NCBI RefSeq assembly: GCF_900129505.1
Contig: NZ_LT670818.1
Span: 6,667,001-6,731,000, forward strand
Length of the DNA: 64,000 nt
Source of the DNA: Bradyrhizobium erythrophlei
GTDB taxonomy: Bacteria > Pseudomonadota > Alphaproteobacteria > Rhizobiales > Xanthobacteraceae
Reading direction: 5' to 3'
Shown piece after piece: positions 56,365 to 64,000 of the stretch (within the stretch, counting starts at the first letter, position 1; every line of letters starts with the position of its first letter). A program made the position numbers and the translations under genes. The notes under the pieces are model-generated. The model worked only from the letters and a program-made list of their open reading frames with translations. It made no database searches and was not told the origin of the DNA.

Positions 56365-57035
56365 GCAACACCGCTTTCCACGAGCCGGCAAAACTCATCA
56401 TAAACACGCCAAGTAAGCGTGTTGGCGAGGAACCGTACATCCTCGGGCGAGAAGCGGTTGATGATGGATTGCGCCTTGGCCTGATCTTCTGCCTTCTCTA
56501 ACTCCTGTTGGGCGAGCCATGCCTCACGCTTGGCTGCCGCTCCGGCCCTTGCTCCCCTGGCTTTCGACCGGCGGGCTGCAGCCTTGGCTTCAAGCTTCGC
56601 GTTGCGCTTGGTTTGCCGGTCGTCCGAGATCATCTCCTTGACGGCGGACTCGGGCAAGATGTCGCCGGAGCCGGCGCGCGCGATGACCTTCTCCACGATC
56701 TCCGGCGACGTTGACTTGGCGGCCAGCATGCGCACGGTGGACGGCGGCAAAAGCGAAATGGTCTCGTTTTTGCCCTCCGCCAACCTGGACATCTGCATGT
56801 ACATCTGGACCGTGCGGATGCCGATGCCGATCTCGTGCTCGACCCAGACCGTGAATTGACCGTGTTCAAGTCGATCCTTGATCGCAAGCAGATCGCGGCC
56901 GACCTGGATCATGTCTGCGGTCGATTTGGCTATCAGCCCGCGCAACTTGTTGGCGTGCTCACGCAAGCTCGCGGCGTCCGCCGGAGCGAGGCAGTTGTAG
57001 TCAAATGTCGATCTGATGATGCTGATGCCGGTCAT
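56361..57035 (-). CDS. DUF3102-like protein
   Basis: A 224-residue protein. LREHANKLRGLIAKSTADMIQVGRDLLAIKDRLEHGQFTVWVEHEIGIGIRTVQMYMQMSRLAEG is the DUF3102 pattern, with a helix-turn-helix-like piece; a Lys/Ala-rich coiled stretch (KLEAKAAARRSKARGARAGAAAKREAW) follows. DUF3102 is found in phages and plasmids near replication or partition genes. The start at 57035 (MTGISIIRSTFDY) replaces the longer open frame to 57170. Confidence 0.75.
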   Translation of the reverse strand: MTGISIIRSTFDYNCLAPADAASLREHANKLRGLIAKSTADMIQVGRDLLAIKDRLEHGQFTVWVEHEIGIGIRTVQMYMQMSRLAEGKNETISLLPPSTVRMLAAKSTSPEIVEKVIARAGSGDILPESAVKEMISDDRQTKRNAKLEAKAAARRSKARGARAGAAAKREAWLAQQELEKAEDQAKAQSIINRFSPEDVRFLANTLTWRVYDEFCRLVESGVA

Positions 57036-57215
57036 GCGGCCCTCAGCTATCGGAGCTTCAATCTCTCCCCGAGCAATCTGGGGATGACAAATTGTTGGCG
57101 CGTTGCTATATCCGGGCACGTTCGAAAGACCTTGTGAAATCCAACCCGGTGCGCTCGCTGATCCCGCCAAGGAGTCGAGCCGCTGGGTTTTTCATTGGGT
57201 TTGATGAATTGAGGG

Positions 57216-57413
57216 TCACGCGGCAAAGTTCTTCGCGGCATACGGCGGGCAGGACCTTCGCCAGGCCTCGCCAGCGTCCCAAAAAATTATGGTTCGCCGA
57301 CCAACCTTCGCCGCCGCCAACCTACCTTCATTAATTTCTTTGTAGACTGTCGTTTCGCTCAAGCCGTGATCAGCGGCGAAAGTAGCAACATCGACACCGA
57401 GCTTATCGCGCAT
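57216..57413 (-). CDS. small helix-turn-helix protein
   Basis: A 65-residue protein of the excisionase/MerR-like type: VDVATFAADHGLSETTVYKEINEGRLAAAKVGRRTIIFWDAGEAW is a clean helix-turn-helix plus wing. A gap of 180 bases to the DUF3102 gene probably holds the promoter of the minus-strand replication unit, making this a candidate local regulator. Confidence 0.75.
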   Translation of the reverse strand: MRDKLGVDVATFAADHGLSETTVYKEINEGRLAAAKVGRRTIIFWDAGEAWRRSCPPYAAKNFAA

Positions 57414-57571
57414 GCTTCAAGTTCCCTTGGTTTTGTCGCCAAGGCCTGGATCAGCGCGCGGACGCCCGCTGAAGCACGCCTTGTCTTGAGCGGGAACTTA
57501 TGATTTGGGGCAATGGAGCAGCAACGTAGCGCAAATAGCGCGGTCTAAAATCGTGATCTATTTGCGGCGCG

Positions 57572-58369
57572 CTATTGGGGATCGGAGATTTTCTTTTGGC
57601 CTGCTGTACGGTTTTCGTACTTTCCCCGCAGCTTTAAAATTTTCCTTACGGGATAGCCGTTGGCTTTTGCCCATACCTTGTCCTCAGCGATGGTAGGCCT
57701 GTAATCGTCTGCCCGCCGACTGGCATAAGATCTTTCCGCCTGAGGCTCGGAATAGCGCTTTGGATTGCGCTCGGACTTCGTCGAAGCTGGCGATTCCTTC
57801 GCGATTAATGTGGATTGCGGCTCTTCGAGCCACGGTGCTACAGGCCAGCGTCTCTCCTGGAATAAATTCAGCAACGAAACGCGCGGCACCCAAAGCCGTT
57901 TGATCAATGCAAGCAGCATTCGCTTGTCGTTACTGGCGCCTAGAAGATCACTCCGGGTAAACCGCGAGATGGCATGTTCCGGGTGGGCATCCTCTATTAT
58001 GCACCAAGGAAGTTCATTGCTGCCGAGCTGAAACTTTGTGAAAATGTCTCTTCCGCAGAACGCGTTCCATATTTCAGCGGTAAACAGCAAAGCCTTGCCG
58101 TTGTCGGGCGCAGTGCGTTCGCCCCGCGAGTTGAACGATGCAAGCCAATCGATTACTGTACGCAATGGTACCCAACGACGTTGCCGCTTTTGCTTCTCTT
58201 TAAACCTAAAAAGCTGATCGGCTTTCTTTCTCCTTCTTGCCAAAACGCGCGCTATAGCGGCGTCGTGGTCGAAGTCGTCCGGCTCACGTTTAGGCTCCGC
58301 CTCAATTTCGCTATTCAAAATAGCACCTCCGCAAAGTGCCTCCGCAAGATAATGGCGACGGCGGTCCAA
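57572..58369 (-). CDS. hypothetical basic protein
   Basis: A 265-residue, charged protein with a TTG as first codon (DRRRHYLAEALCGG). The N-terminal part is rich in Arg/Lys (VLARRRKKADQLFRFKEKQKRQRR), the centre has LPWCIIEDAHPEHAISRFTRSDLLG, and the end SKPRR-like tail is basic. No conserved motif was recognised. It stands apart from the replication unit. Confidence 0.55.
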   Translation of the reverse strand: MDRRRHYLAEALCGGAILNSEIEAEPKREPDDFDHDAAIARVLARRRKKADQLFRFKEKQKRQRRWVPLRTVIDWLASFNSRGERTAPDNGKALLFTAEIWNAFCGRDIFTKFQLGSNELPWCIIEDAHPEHAISRFTRSDLLGASNDKRMLLALIKRLWVPRVSLLNLFQERRWPVAPWLEEPQSTLIAKESPASTKSERNPKRYSEPQAERSYASRRADDYRPTIAEDKVWAKANGYPVRKILKLRGKYENRTAGQKKISDPQ

Positions 58370-58980
58370 TGCGGATTGGATTTTCGGGGATCAGCCTAGC
58401 CGCGCCACTCAGAATCTAAGTGTTTCGCGGTTGCTCCGCTAGCGGTGTTCCCCTTGTTCCACACTCTGTTGAAAACTCGATTCAGTTGGGTGAGACACTG
58501 AGACAGGTGCTTTCTGGTCTAAGGCTGGATCGCGCAACGGAGCGCACGAGCGCGCTTTGGTAGAATTGGCTTGAAACTACAGGATAGAAACAGCGAATGA
58601 GCATCAAACTCGCTGAATTGATTCGGTATATGAGACAGTGGAACAGCCAGCCTCCAAGTCGGGGCAAGCGGTGGAGCAGGGGATGAGACAGTTGGGTGAG
58701 TGATTCTGAGCCAAATCACCCGCTTGGTTATCAGCTCGAGATCGGTACCGAACCGATTTCCCACGGATCTAGAACTCGGAGCTTTGTGTTAAGTTAATGC
58801 CTATCCCGGACCACACAAAAGCAACGTACGCAGCAAAGGAAGAAACATTCGTACCGATTTCTCGGCATCGGGTCGAAGTGTCTCATTGTCGACCGACGAT
58901 TTGATTCGCGAACTGAGACACTGAGACACCCCGCTAGCTAGGACTTTCGCCAGCGGAAGCGGCGGTGGGCCGTATGGGCC
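58370..58980. repeat. noncoding stretch with clustered GATTC-N6-TGAGACA motifs
   Basis: About 610 bases without a gene. TGAGACA occurs at 58491, 58499, 58631, 58684, 58914 and 58922, and in reverse at 58879. At 58479, 58620 and 58902 a GATTC lies six or seven bases before it. At 58491/58499 and 58914/58922 it is doubled with an eight-base period. More copies lie at 59483 (reverse) and 59527. GTGATT/AATCAC around 58700-58719 forms a stem-loop. The pattern looks like an array of protein-binding sites; their owner is unknown. Confidence 0.6.
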
Positions 58981-59298
58981 ATGACGTTCGTCTTTGCCGT
59001 AACGGCAGGCGTTGGCTTTGCAAGCACCCACATTGCGGATGTCACGCTTGCGCGTGCGTCAGGCGAGACGCCAGCCGTCGCAGCGGCGCAGGCCGCGTTG
59101 AGTGACGCGATGTCGGCGCGGGATCGCGAGTGCAAAGGCGGTGTCGGCAAGTTCTGCCGCGAACGCGAACTGGCGGTTAATGAAAGACGGCAGGCCCTCG
59201 ACACTGCCATGCAAGCGGTCGGACAGACGGCGGACCCGCGCGGCGATCCGGATCGTGGCATGGGCAACCCATGGGGCGCTACAACCCACCGGCAATGA
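58981..59298 (+). CDS. small membrane-anchored protein
   Basis: A 105-residue frame starting MTFVFAVTAGVGFASTHIADV with one hydrophobic segment, then a helical Ala-rich part (VAAAQAALSDAMSARDRECKGGVGKFCRERELAVNERRQALDTA), ending in a charged GDPDRG tail. The in-frame bases before the ATG code for basic and Trp residues (RQRKRRWAVWA) up to a stop, so the original start may have been lost. Convergent with the next small gene and overlapping it by 20 bases. Confidence 0.55.
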   Translation: MTFVFAVTAGVGFASTHIADVTLARASGETPAVAAAQAALSDAMSARDRECKGGVGKFCRERELAVNERRQALDTAMQAVGQTADPRGDPDRGMGNPWGATTHRQ

Positions 59299-59467
59299 CT
59301 TCGCAATGCTCCGGCTTGTCTTGCTGGCGCTGCTGCCGCAGATCGGCGGCATACTGCTCATGGTCGGGCGAATAAGCCCCGCCCCTGGTCCATCTCAAGC
59401 CCGGCAGATTCGGCCGGTCCAAGCGAGGCGGCTCGAGTTTGAAGCGTTCATTCTTCTTATCTTGCAT
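59279..59467 (-). CDS. small polar protein
   Basis: A 62-residue frame (MQDKKNERFKLEPPRLDRP, LRWTRGGAYSPDHEQYAADLRQQRQQ). The ATG at 59467 has AAAGGCGG upstream and a TGAGACA motif at 59483-59489 in front of it. Function unknown; the case for translation is moderate. Confidence 0.45.
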   Translation of the reverse strand: MQDKKNERFKLEPPRLDRPNLPGLRWTRGGAYSPDHEQYAADLRQQRQQDKPEHCEVIAGGL

Positions 59468-59515
59468 TGACGCCGCCTTTGCTGTCTCAACCTGCCTCAA
59501 TTCCAAATCCGTCTC

Positions 59516-59621
59516 GATTCAGTGCATGAGACAGTGGAACAGCAAGCCTTCCAAGTCGCGGGAACACTGCGTTAAGACGACCAACATTCGTTGAGGGTGT
59601 TCAGTTCGGAAGCGGTGCCGA
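59516..59621 (+). repeat. imperfect ~105-bp direct repeat, left copy
   Basis: Starts GATTCAGTGCATGAGACAGTG and ends in GTTCAGTTCGGAAGCGGTGCCGA. The copy at 61258-61361 lines up along the whole length, with the last 31 bases 28 identical by eye. The first 45 bases also match 58620-58664 at about 39 of 45 positions. The two full copies enclose the second recombinase and the ribbon-helix-helix gene in direct orientation. Confidence 0.65.
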
Positions 59622-59737
59622 ACCCGTTCCGCACCAGTACCGAACTCCTCCCCACCAAATGGGAGCGCAGCCGTGGATAGTCTGAAAGCGCTTGACCCCA
59701 GACCGCCGATTAGAGAAGCGGACATGGACACGAATAC

Positions 59738-60700
59738 TCAAAGCAGCCCTGCCCCCGCGTGATCCTTGAACAACTCGGCATCCCGGACGTAGCCCCGCAG
59801 GGTGTCCACTGACTTGTGGCGCGAAACATCCATCATCTTGAAGATTGACGCTCCCCTGCCCGCCGCCGACGTAAGGAAACCGGCCCGCAGGGAGTGACCG
59901 GAAAACGTGCTGGCGTCGAAACCGGCGCGCCCAGCATATGCCTTGACGATATTGGCGACGGATCGATCCGTAAGCCTAGATGGCCGCACCGTACCCGCCT
60001 TGTCGATCGGCCGGAAGATCGGACCGGACTCGATGCCTGACGCTTCCAGCCACTCCCGTAGCGCCTTGGCGGGGCAAGCGATGTCACCCTTCGCAATCGC
60101 GATAGTCGCGCCCGCGCGTTCCTGATCGGTCTTGCTGCCGCGGATGGTGACTAGCAGTCCGGTTTCGGATTCCTGGATATCCTCCGCATCAAGCGCGACG
60201 AGCTCCGACCGGCGCAGAGCGCCGCCGAACCCGATCAAGAGCAATGCCCGGTCCCTCAGCCCCGCGAGCTTGTCTGGGGCCGTGGCGACCATACCCAGCA
60301 TCTTGCCGGCTACTGCGGGCGCCTTGCGCACCGTAGCGCTACCATAGGTTCGGCGAATACCCCGCATGGTAGCCTTGACGCCTTCTGCATCGGTCGGGAG
60401 GGCGAGGCCCGCCAGCTTATGGGCATAGCGGATCGCGGCAACGCGCCGGCCAAGCGTTGATGCCCTCGAGCTTGCAGCATGGGCCGCCAGATAGGCCGCC
60501 ACCGTCTCAGGGGCCGCCGGTAGGGCAGCAACGCCCCTCGCCTCGCACCACGCCTTGAATATCCGGAAGTCTGTCCCGTAGGCCTTGCGTGTGCTGGAGG
60601 CCTTCTCTGCTTTCGCCAAGTCCACCGCCGCCGCGAGGTCCGGACCAAGAGCCGCTGGCAGGTTTGAGCCGTCCGAAATAACGCTAAGGGCTGTTGACAT
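59738..60700 (-). CDS. second tyrosine recombinase/integrase
   Basis: A 320-residue site-specific recombinase unlike the tRNA-side integrase. The catalytic residues are Arg in GGALRRSELVALD, His-x-x-Arg in GHSLRAGFL, His in VSRHKSVDTL and Tyr in RGYVRDAEL. The N-terminal part has SSTRKAYGTDFRIFKAWCEARG, a core-binding domain. The start MSTALSVISDG at 60700 is used; extension to 60769 runs into the promoter region. It faces away from the ribbon-helix-helix gene at 60880. Confidence 0.9.
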   Translation of the reverse strand: MSTALSVISDGSNLPAALGPDLAAAVDLAKAEKASSTRKAYGTDFRIFKAWCEARGVAALPAAPETVAAYLAAHAASSRASTLGRRVAAIRYAHKLAGLALPTDAEGVKATMRGIRRTYGSATVRKAPAVAGKMLGMVATAPDKLAGLRDRALLLIGFGGALRRSELVALDAEDIQESETGLLVTIRGSKTDQERAGATIAIAKGDIACPAKALREWLEASGIESGPIFRPIDKAGTVRPSRLTDRSVANIVKAYAGRAGFDASTFSGHSLRAGFLTSAAGRGASIFKMMDVSRHKSVDTLRGYVRDAELFKDHAGAGLL

Positions 60701-60879
60701 TAGCCGGGTTCCTTTACTTCCGAGAAGAAACATTATCGGAAGTAAACAGCATTTTGTGCGATTGTGCAATCACATAATAGAGCAATCGGAGTTTCGAGCT
60801 GTCAGTATTGCAAGTTTGAATCAGTCGCCGCCACGGCATAGGGTTTTGATTGTTTGATAGTCAATCAGTCGGGGCAGCC

Positions 60880-61095
60880 ATGGGACGCAAACCGAAGACT
60901 ACCGGGCCGCGTGCCCGCGATCCTGGCGCCTTCAAATCTGTTCTGGTTCGCATAAATGCCGATGGCTGGCGGGCGCTGAAAATGCTGGCGATCGAAAGCG
61001 ACACCACGCTAAATGCCCTCGCGGTCGAAGCCTTCAATGATTTGCTGAAAAAGCGCGGGAAAAGGACGACTGTTGAAAATCCGCTGCTCGATTAG
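60880..61095 (+). CDS. ribbon-helix-helix DNA-binding protein
   Basis: A 71-residue protein (MGRKPKTTGPRARDPGAFKS then VLVRINADGWRALKMLAIESDTTLNALAVEAFNDLL). The strand-helix-helix pattern is that of ParG- or antitoxin-like RHH regulators. No toxin gene follows. It is divergent from the second recombinase (180-base gap), so it may repress it. Confidence 0.75.
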   Translation: MGRKPKTTGPRARDPGAFKSVLVRINADGWRALKMLAIESDTTLNALAVEAFNDLLKKRGKRTTVENPLLD

Positions 61096-61507
61096 CCGCG
61101 TCCTACGTCCAGCGTGTCTTGGCTCGCACGGGCTTCAGCCTCACCGCATCCGCACGTTCAAGCTCTCGACCGACCCCTCAGTTCTCGGCCAAGGTGCGCG
61201 ACATGTCACGAATGCGACGCCGGCCGAACTGTGCTGTTTCATCCAACTTAACGTTCTGATTCGGATCGTGGGACAGTGAAACAGTATACCTTGCCCGCCT
61301 CAGGGAAGGGTCGCAAGGACGGCTACATTGTTGCTGGTGCTCAGTTCGGAAGCGGTGCCGAGCTATCCCCAACCGGCAGGGATCTCATTGCCCACACTAC
61401 CGAACTGATTCTCTACGAGTACGGTACCAGGAGCTTATCAGAGTCAGGCTCTCGGACCACCCCTCGTCACTCGCGAACGATACTTAGGCGGAGGCCCGCC
61501 CACGTGA
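61096..61507. repeat. noncoding stretch with right copy of the ~105-bp repeat
   Basis: About 410 bases without a gene. Bases 61258-61361 are the second copy of the repeat described at 59516-59621 (GATTCGGATCGTGGGACAGTG to GCTCAGTTCGGAAGCGGTGCCGA). A further CACTACCGAACTGATT follows at about 61396. Short frames here are not coding. Confidence 0.6.
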
Positions 61508-61947
61508 TCAATAATTCACTGTCCCGCGGAAGCCCGGCCTTAGCCGCTCGTCGGTAAAGCACCGGCCGCCCCCGCTGCCAACCGGCGTAAATCGGAGCAC
61601 GATGCCGTCCTTGACATAGAACATGTTGTTGCAGGTTGGCATCGAGCTCGTGCAACTCATGGACTGGCTGTAATTGACCCCGGCCGGGATGGCGCTGTAG
61701 CCGGGCGGCTTGAACCCGGGCGTCACCGTGCCGCCGCCGCCGCAGTTCACTGCCTGCTTCGAGTTGACGTAGTTCCTGATCTCGGTGCCATCGGCCGCCA
61801 CCGAGCGCGTCATCGTCATGGTCGCAAAGACGGGATGCAGATTAAGCTCCGACACCGGCCGCCCGCCCAGGCATCCAAGTCCTCCTGCCTGACCGAGACG
61901 CACCCGGCCAAGAGCATCAAAAACACAATGACGAACTGGCGCCGCAT
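61508..61947 (-). pseudogene. phage-type lipoprotein gene with a single-base frameshift
   Basis: From the ATG at 61947, preceded by GGAGGGG, the frame reads MRRQFVIVFLMLLAGCVSV, a lipoprotein signal with lipobox LAGC, then RQEDLDAWAG. At about 61858-61866 the sense shifts by one base to a frame that continues RPVSELNLHPVFATMTMTRSV, EIRNYVNSKQAVNC and ends with NMFYVKDGIVLRF and CFTDERLRPG. The DAW-G-PV-L joint and the EIRNY and CNN-FY pieces are the normal order of this small lipoprotein family, so one base appears lost in this copy. Confidence 0.7.
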
Positions 61948-62074
61948 TTGCCCCTCCATCGCGCGCTATATCCCTTCAGTAGGTTTTCCTGTTTGATTTT
62001 CACGACATGAATGCCGAATAACCGAAAGAGAGACAGCGAGGTTAGAAGGCGCTCTGTATTGGCGGGGAAGACCG

Positions 62075-63448
62075 CTAGTTCGCGCCAGTCTTCATGACGC
62101 GGTTGAAACAGTCATAATGCTCGGCAGCAGCTGAACAGGTCGCATTCGCACGGGCCTTTCGTTTCGTATACTCGATACGATCGATACCGAGTTCTTCTGC
62201 CTCCTTCAGATCGCGAATTTCACGGCTGACTGCACGCCGTTCCTGCTCGGTAGGATCTACGCCCAACAGGCGGTATGACTCCAGTTCCTTGAGGGTCAAC
62301 ATTCGAACTGCTTCGGGCTCAACGGCTAGCATGTCGGTAGCCAACCTGGTGGGGACGTTCATCTCACGCAGGTAAGATTTGATCTGAGCCAAATAGCCAG
62401 AATAGGTCGCAGCGATTTCCGCAGAGGTCGCGGTTCTGCCGCTTGCCAGATATGGTCGATGAATACCGACCACATTGTCCCCTGAGACCTGTCTGTCGAC
62501 CGCTCCAGCCAGAATCAACACGCACGAGCTTATGCAGTGCCCCTCGACGCCGAGCGAAGCGCTTTCCTTTCGAAACAGCCTGCCTATGGCCATTGCAGCG
62601 CTGACATCACCACCATAGCTGTTTATGTCAAAGTGCGTACCGAAAGCAGACAGGTCATTCTTATCAGAGCTAGTGCGAGTGCAGGAGCGCTTGTCTCCTT
62701 GCTCGGCCGCATGAAAAGCCGTAAATAGCTTTCCGACGTCCTGCGCTGTTTTCATCGTTATCTCGCCGTTGATGGTGATCGAAAGGCCGACTGCCCCCGT
62801 TCCGTTGCAGGCTACATCGCCAGAGACCCCCGCGGGCGCAGGCTGCGGCGGCTTTACCTCGTCGCCGAACGAAGAAAGATCATCCCCAGGAGCATTACGA
62901 TTGGGCCGCGCGGCGCTGGGAACTGCTGTTCGGGGGGGTTCTCTCGAGTGTATCTCCTCTAACAATCTCGTGAGATTCTCCTTCGCCAAGAGGTCGAACT
63001 GAGTAACCGCTCCTAAGCGTGCCGCTCGCTCAGCGACTGCTTTCGATTGCGCAACGTCGTTGCTCCTAAGCAGCGCCTCCGCTTTGTGGGCAAGGCAGAG
63101 CAGATTCTTGAGATTGCTCTGAAGGCATCTATTTGCGACGCCCGTTGCCTCAGAGAACTGCCGTTGGTCTATCAAAGCGGATGCGAGACTATCGAGATGC
63201 ATCTCGTAGGCATCTCCATCGAGGAACTCTCGACACCAGGTGAGATACTGACGTTCCGACGATACGATCTGCTTGCTGCTCCTAGCTGCCAGCGCCGACG
63301 ATGTTTGCTGAAGCAGCGCACTGCACTGCTCGTCTGATGCTTGAGCTTGTGCTCGGGCCGAGAGGCACACAGAAACAACGACCACGAACGCGAACGTGCA
63401 CCGCAGCGCCGCGAAAGCGGCGCATCTCTCGCGCAGACCGTTAAACAT
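62075..63448 (-). CDS. secreted ClpP-fold (COG3904-like) protein
   Basis: A 457-residue exported protein. A signal lies at about 15-35 (FAFVVVVSVCLSARAQA). Residues about 40-170 are helical and may be repeats; after a linker, residues about 215-360 have the ClpP/crotonase layout of COG3904: INSYGGDVSAAMAIGRLF, GHCISSCVLILAGA with nucleophile Ser307, and VGIHRP with His330. A serine-protease-like role in the periplasm is inferred; a substrate is unknown. The ATG at 63448 follows AGGGGC. It diverges from the XRE gene. Confidence 0.8.
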   Translation of the reverse strand: MFNGLRERCAAFAALRCTFAFVVVVSVCLSARAQAQASDEQCSALLQQTSSALAARSSKQIVSSERQYLTWCREFLDGDAYEMHLDSLASALIDQRQFSEATGVANRCLQSNLKNLLCLAHKAEALLRSNDVAQSKAVAERAARLGAVTQFDLLAKENLTRLLEEIHSREPPRTAVPSAARPNRNAPGDDLSSFGDEVKPPQPAPAGVSGDVACNGTGAVGLSITINGEITMKTAQDVGKLFTAFHAAEQGDKRSCTRTSSDKNDLSAFGTHFDINSYGGDVSAAMAIGRLFRKESASLGVEGHCISSCVLILAGAVDRQVSGDNVVGIHRPYLASGRTATSAEIAATYSGYLAQIKSYLREMNVPTRLATDMLAVEPEAVRMLTLKELESYRLLGVDPTEQERRAVSREIRDLKEAEELGIDRIEYTKRKARANATCSAAAEHYDCFNRVMKTGAN

Positions 63449-63552
63449 TGAGCGCCCCTGCAATTACCCGAGTGGGGACAGCTTAACGCGCGCTATACAC
63501 TTTGTTCAATATATCGAGGTGCACATTTTAAACAGATCGTTTCGCTTCTCGC

Positions 63553-63792
63553 ATGGACCTGCGAGAGGTGTTTGCGACCAATTTGCGCCGGCTGCGGCAC
63601 GCCAAAGGGCTTTCGCAGGATGATCTTGCATACGAAGCTGAGGTGAGCCGAAGTTATCTGAGCCAGCTTGAAAAGGGCGCGTTTTACGCCAGCCTCAAGA
63701 TCGTTGGCAAGCTCGCCGATGTCCTTCAGGTGGAGCCTGCCGAGCTGTTGAAACTCCCGCATGACAGAAGTGCTCGCCCCAAGCGACGCTAA
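63553..63792 (+). CDS. XRE-family helix-turn-helix regulator
   Basis: A 79-residue Cro/C1-type DNA-binding protein. FATNLRRLRHAKGLSQDDLAYEAEVSRSYLSQLEKGAFYASLKIVGKLADVLQ is a complete five-helix XRE domain. The ATG at 63553 is divergent from the ClpP-fold gene with a 104-base gap, so it may control both. Typical of mobile elements. Confidence 0.88.
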   Translation: MDLREVFATNLRRLRHAKGLSQDDLAYEAEVSRSYLSQLEKGAFYASLKIVGKLADVLQVEPAELLKLPHDRSARPKRR

Positions 63793-64000
63793 TGCCTTCT
63801 GTCGGCTAAGCACTGGCTTAGGTGTTAGGGCAGCTGCTAGGGCATCATTCGTGCCTACAAAGAAATATTAGCATTTACAGTATCGTATAGTCGTAATATG
63901 GAGGAGAGAGTCCGCCCAAGATCACCACTTTATCTAGTTGAAACAATGGCTTAACCTCCACGGCCGATCTTGAACCGCGGGGGCTGTTTTCGGGATCCAC
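63793..64000. other. window end, no gene recognised
   Basis: About 208 bases. One 18-codon frame from about 63898 follows a GGAGGAG-like string that is part of the frame itself. No attachment-site copy of the tRNA 3' end was found here. Confidence 0.4.

Larger units (their letters stand above)
50697..64000. mobile_element. integrated mobile region at tRNA-Ser, right end not in window
   Basis: From the tRNA-Ser 3' end onward the gene content changes from conserved chromosomal genes to integrase, excisionase, phage-type replication genes and short unknown proteins. The minus-strand block 57413 to 51909 has tightly packed, ATGA-overlapping genes. No capsid, tail, terminase or conjugation gene was recognised, so a phage satellite or decayed prophage is more likely than a full phage. 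A second recombinase at 59738-60700 suggests nested insertions. No second copy of the tRNA 3' end was found up to 64000, so the end is outside or degraded. Confidence 0.7.

Noticed and set aside
58519..58764. minus-strand frames across the repeats (also 59519-59731 and 61178-61372)
   Set aside because: They share short peptide strings only because the DNA repeats; frames are different and there are no ribosome sites.
50697..64000. CRISPR array
   Set aside because: The repeated motifs are irregularly spaced and on both strands, and no cas gene is present.
50787..64000. right-hand copy of the tRNA-Ser 3' end
   Set aside because: No second copy of the T-arm and acceptor sequence was seen by eye; a computed search over the next tens of kilobases would decide.

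Overview
The window looks like the chromosome of a Bradyrhizobium/Rhodopseudomonas-type alphaproteobacterium. It is GC-rich, carries the alphaproteobacterial order dusB-ntrB-ntrC-ntrY-ntrX-hfq-hflX-mazG, a fused ispDF, and a CYP199-type P450 with its own [2Fe-2S] ferredoxin. The species assignment is inferred from gene content and order only.

Region 1 (1-16.6 kb) is housekeeping and nitrogen control: a truncated PAS sensor kinase, a 3-methyladenine glycosylase, lipA, a START-type RatA/COQ10 protein, a cinA-type amidase with ispDF, then dusB-ntrBC, ntrYX, hfq-hflX, mazG and queC. A near-perfect NtrC box lies upstream of dusB-ntrBC. Region 2 (16.6-18.8 kb) is a cobalt-type nitrile hydratase operon (nthA-nthB-activator, all joined by ATGA overlaps) and an ABM-domain protein.

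Region 3 (18.8-38 kb) reads as catabolism of lignin-type aromatic acids: two crotonases, a feruloyl/p-coumaroyl-CoA synthetase, a VirG-like regulator and VirA-like kinase enclosing a DUF1127 protein and a di-haem peroxidase, a MarR regulator divergent from a CYP199-type P450 plus ferredoxin, a TRAP importer and an acyl-CoA ligase. The assembly suggests uptake, O-demethylation, CoA activation and side-chain shortening of phenolic acids under local control. A large secreted protein closes the region at a perfect hairpin terminator.

Region 4 (38-46.8 kb) is a replication/translation/envelope block on the minus strand (dac-tmk-holB-metG-tatD-MBL hydrolase) plus an epoxide-hydrolase-like protein and rlpA. 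The methionyl-tRNA synthetase carries a Lys/Ala-rich histone-like N-terminal extension of about 130 residues. Region 5 (46.8-50.7 kb) is sparse, with small secreted, membrane or basic proteins.

Region 6 (50.7-64 kb) is an integrated mobile region that starts at the 3' end of tRNA-Ser(UGA). It has a HEPN-like cargo gene, a tyrosine integrase, an AlpA-type excisionase, a small winged-helix protein, a replication initiator-like protein and a DnaB-type helicase, in a phage-satellite-like layout without structural genes. Beyond it lie a second tyrosine recombinase with a ribbon-helix-helix gene flanked by imperfect direct repeats, a dense cluster of TGAGACA motifs, a frameshifted lipoprotein gene, and a secreted ClpP-fold protein divergent from an XRE regulator. 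The far end of this region is not in the window.
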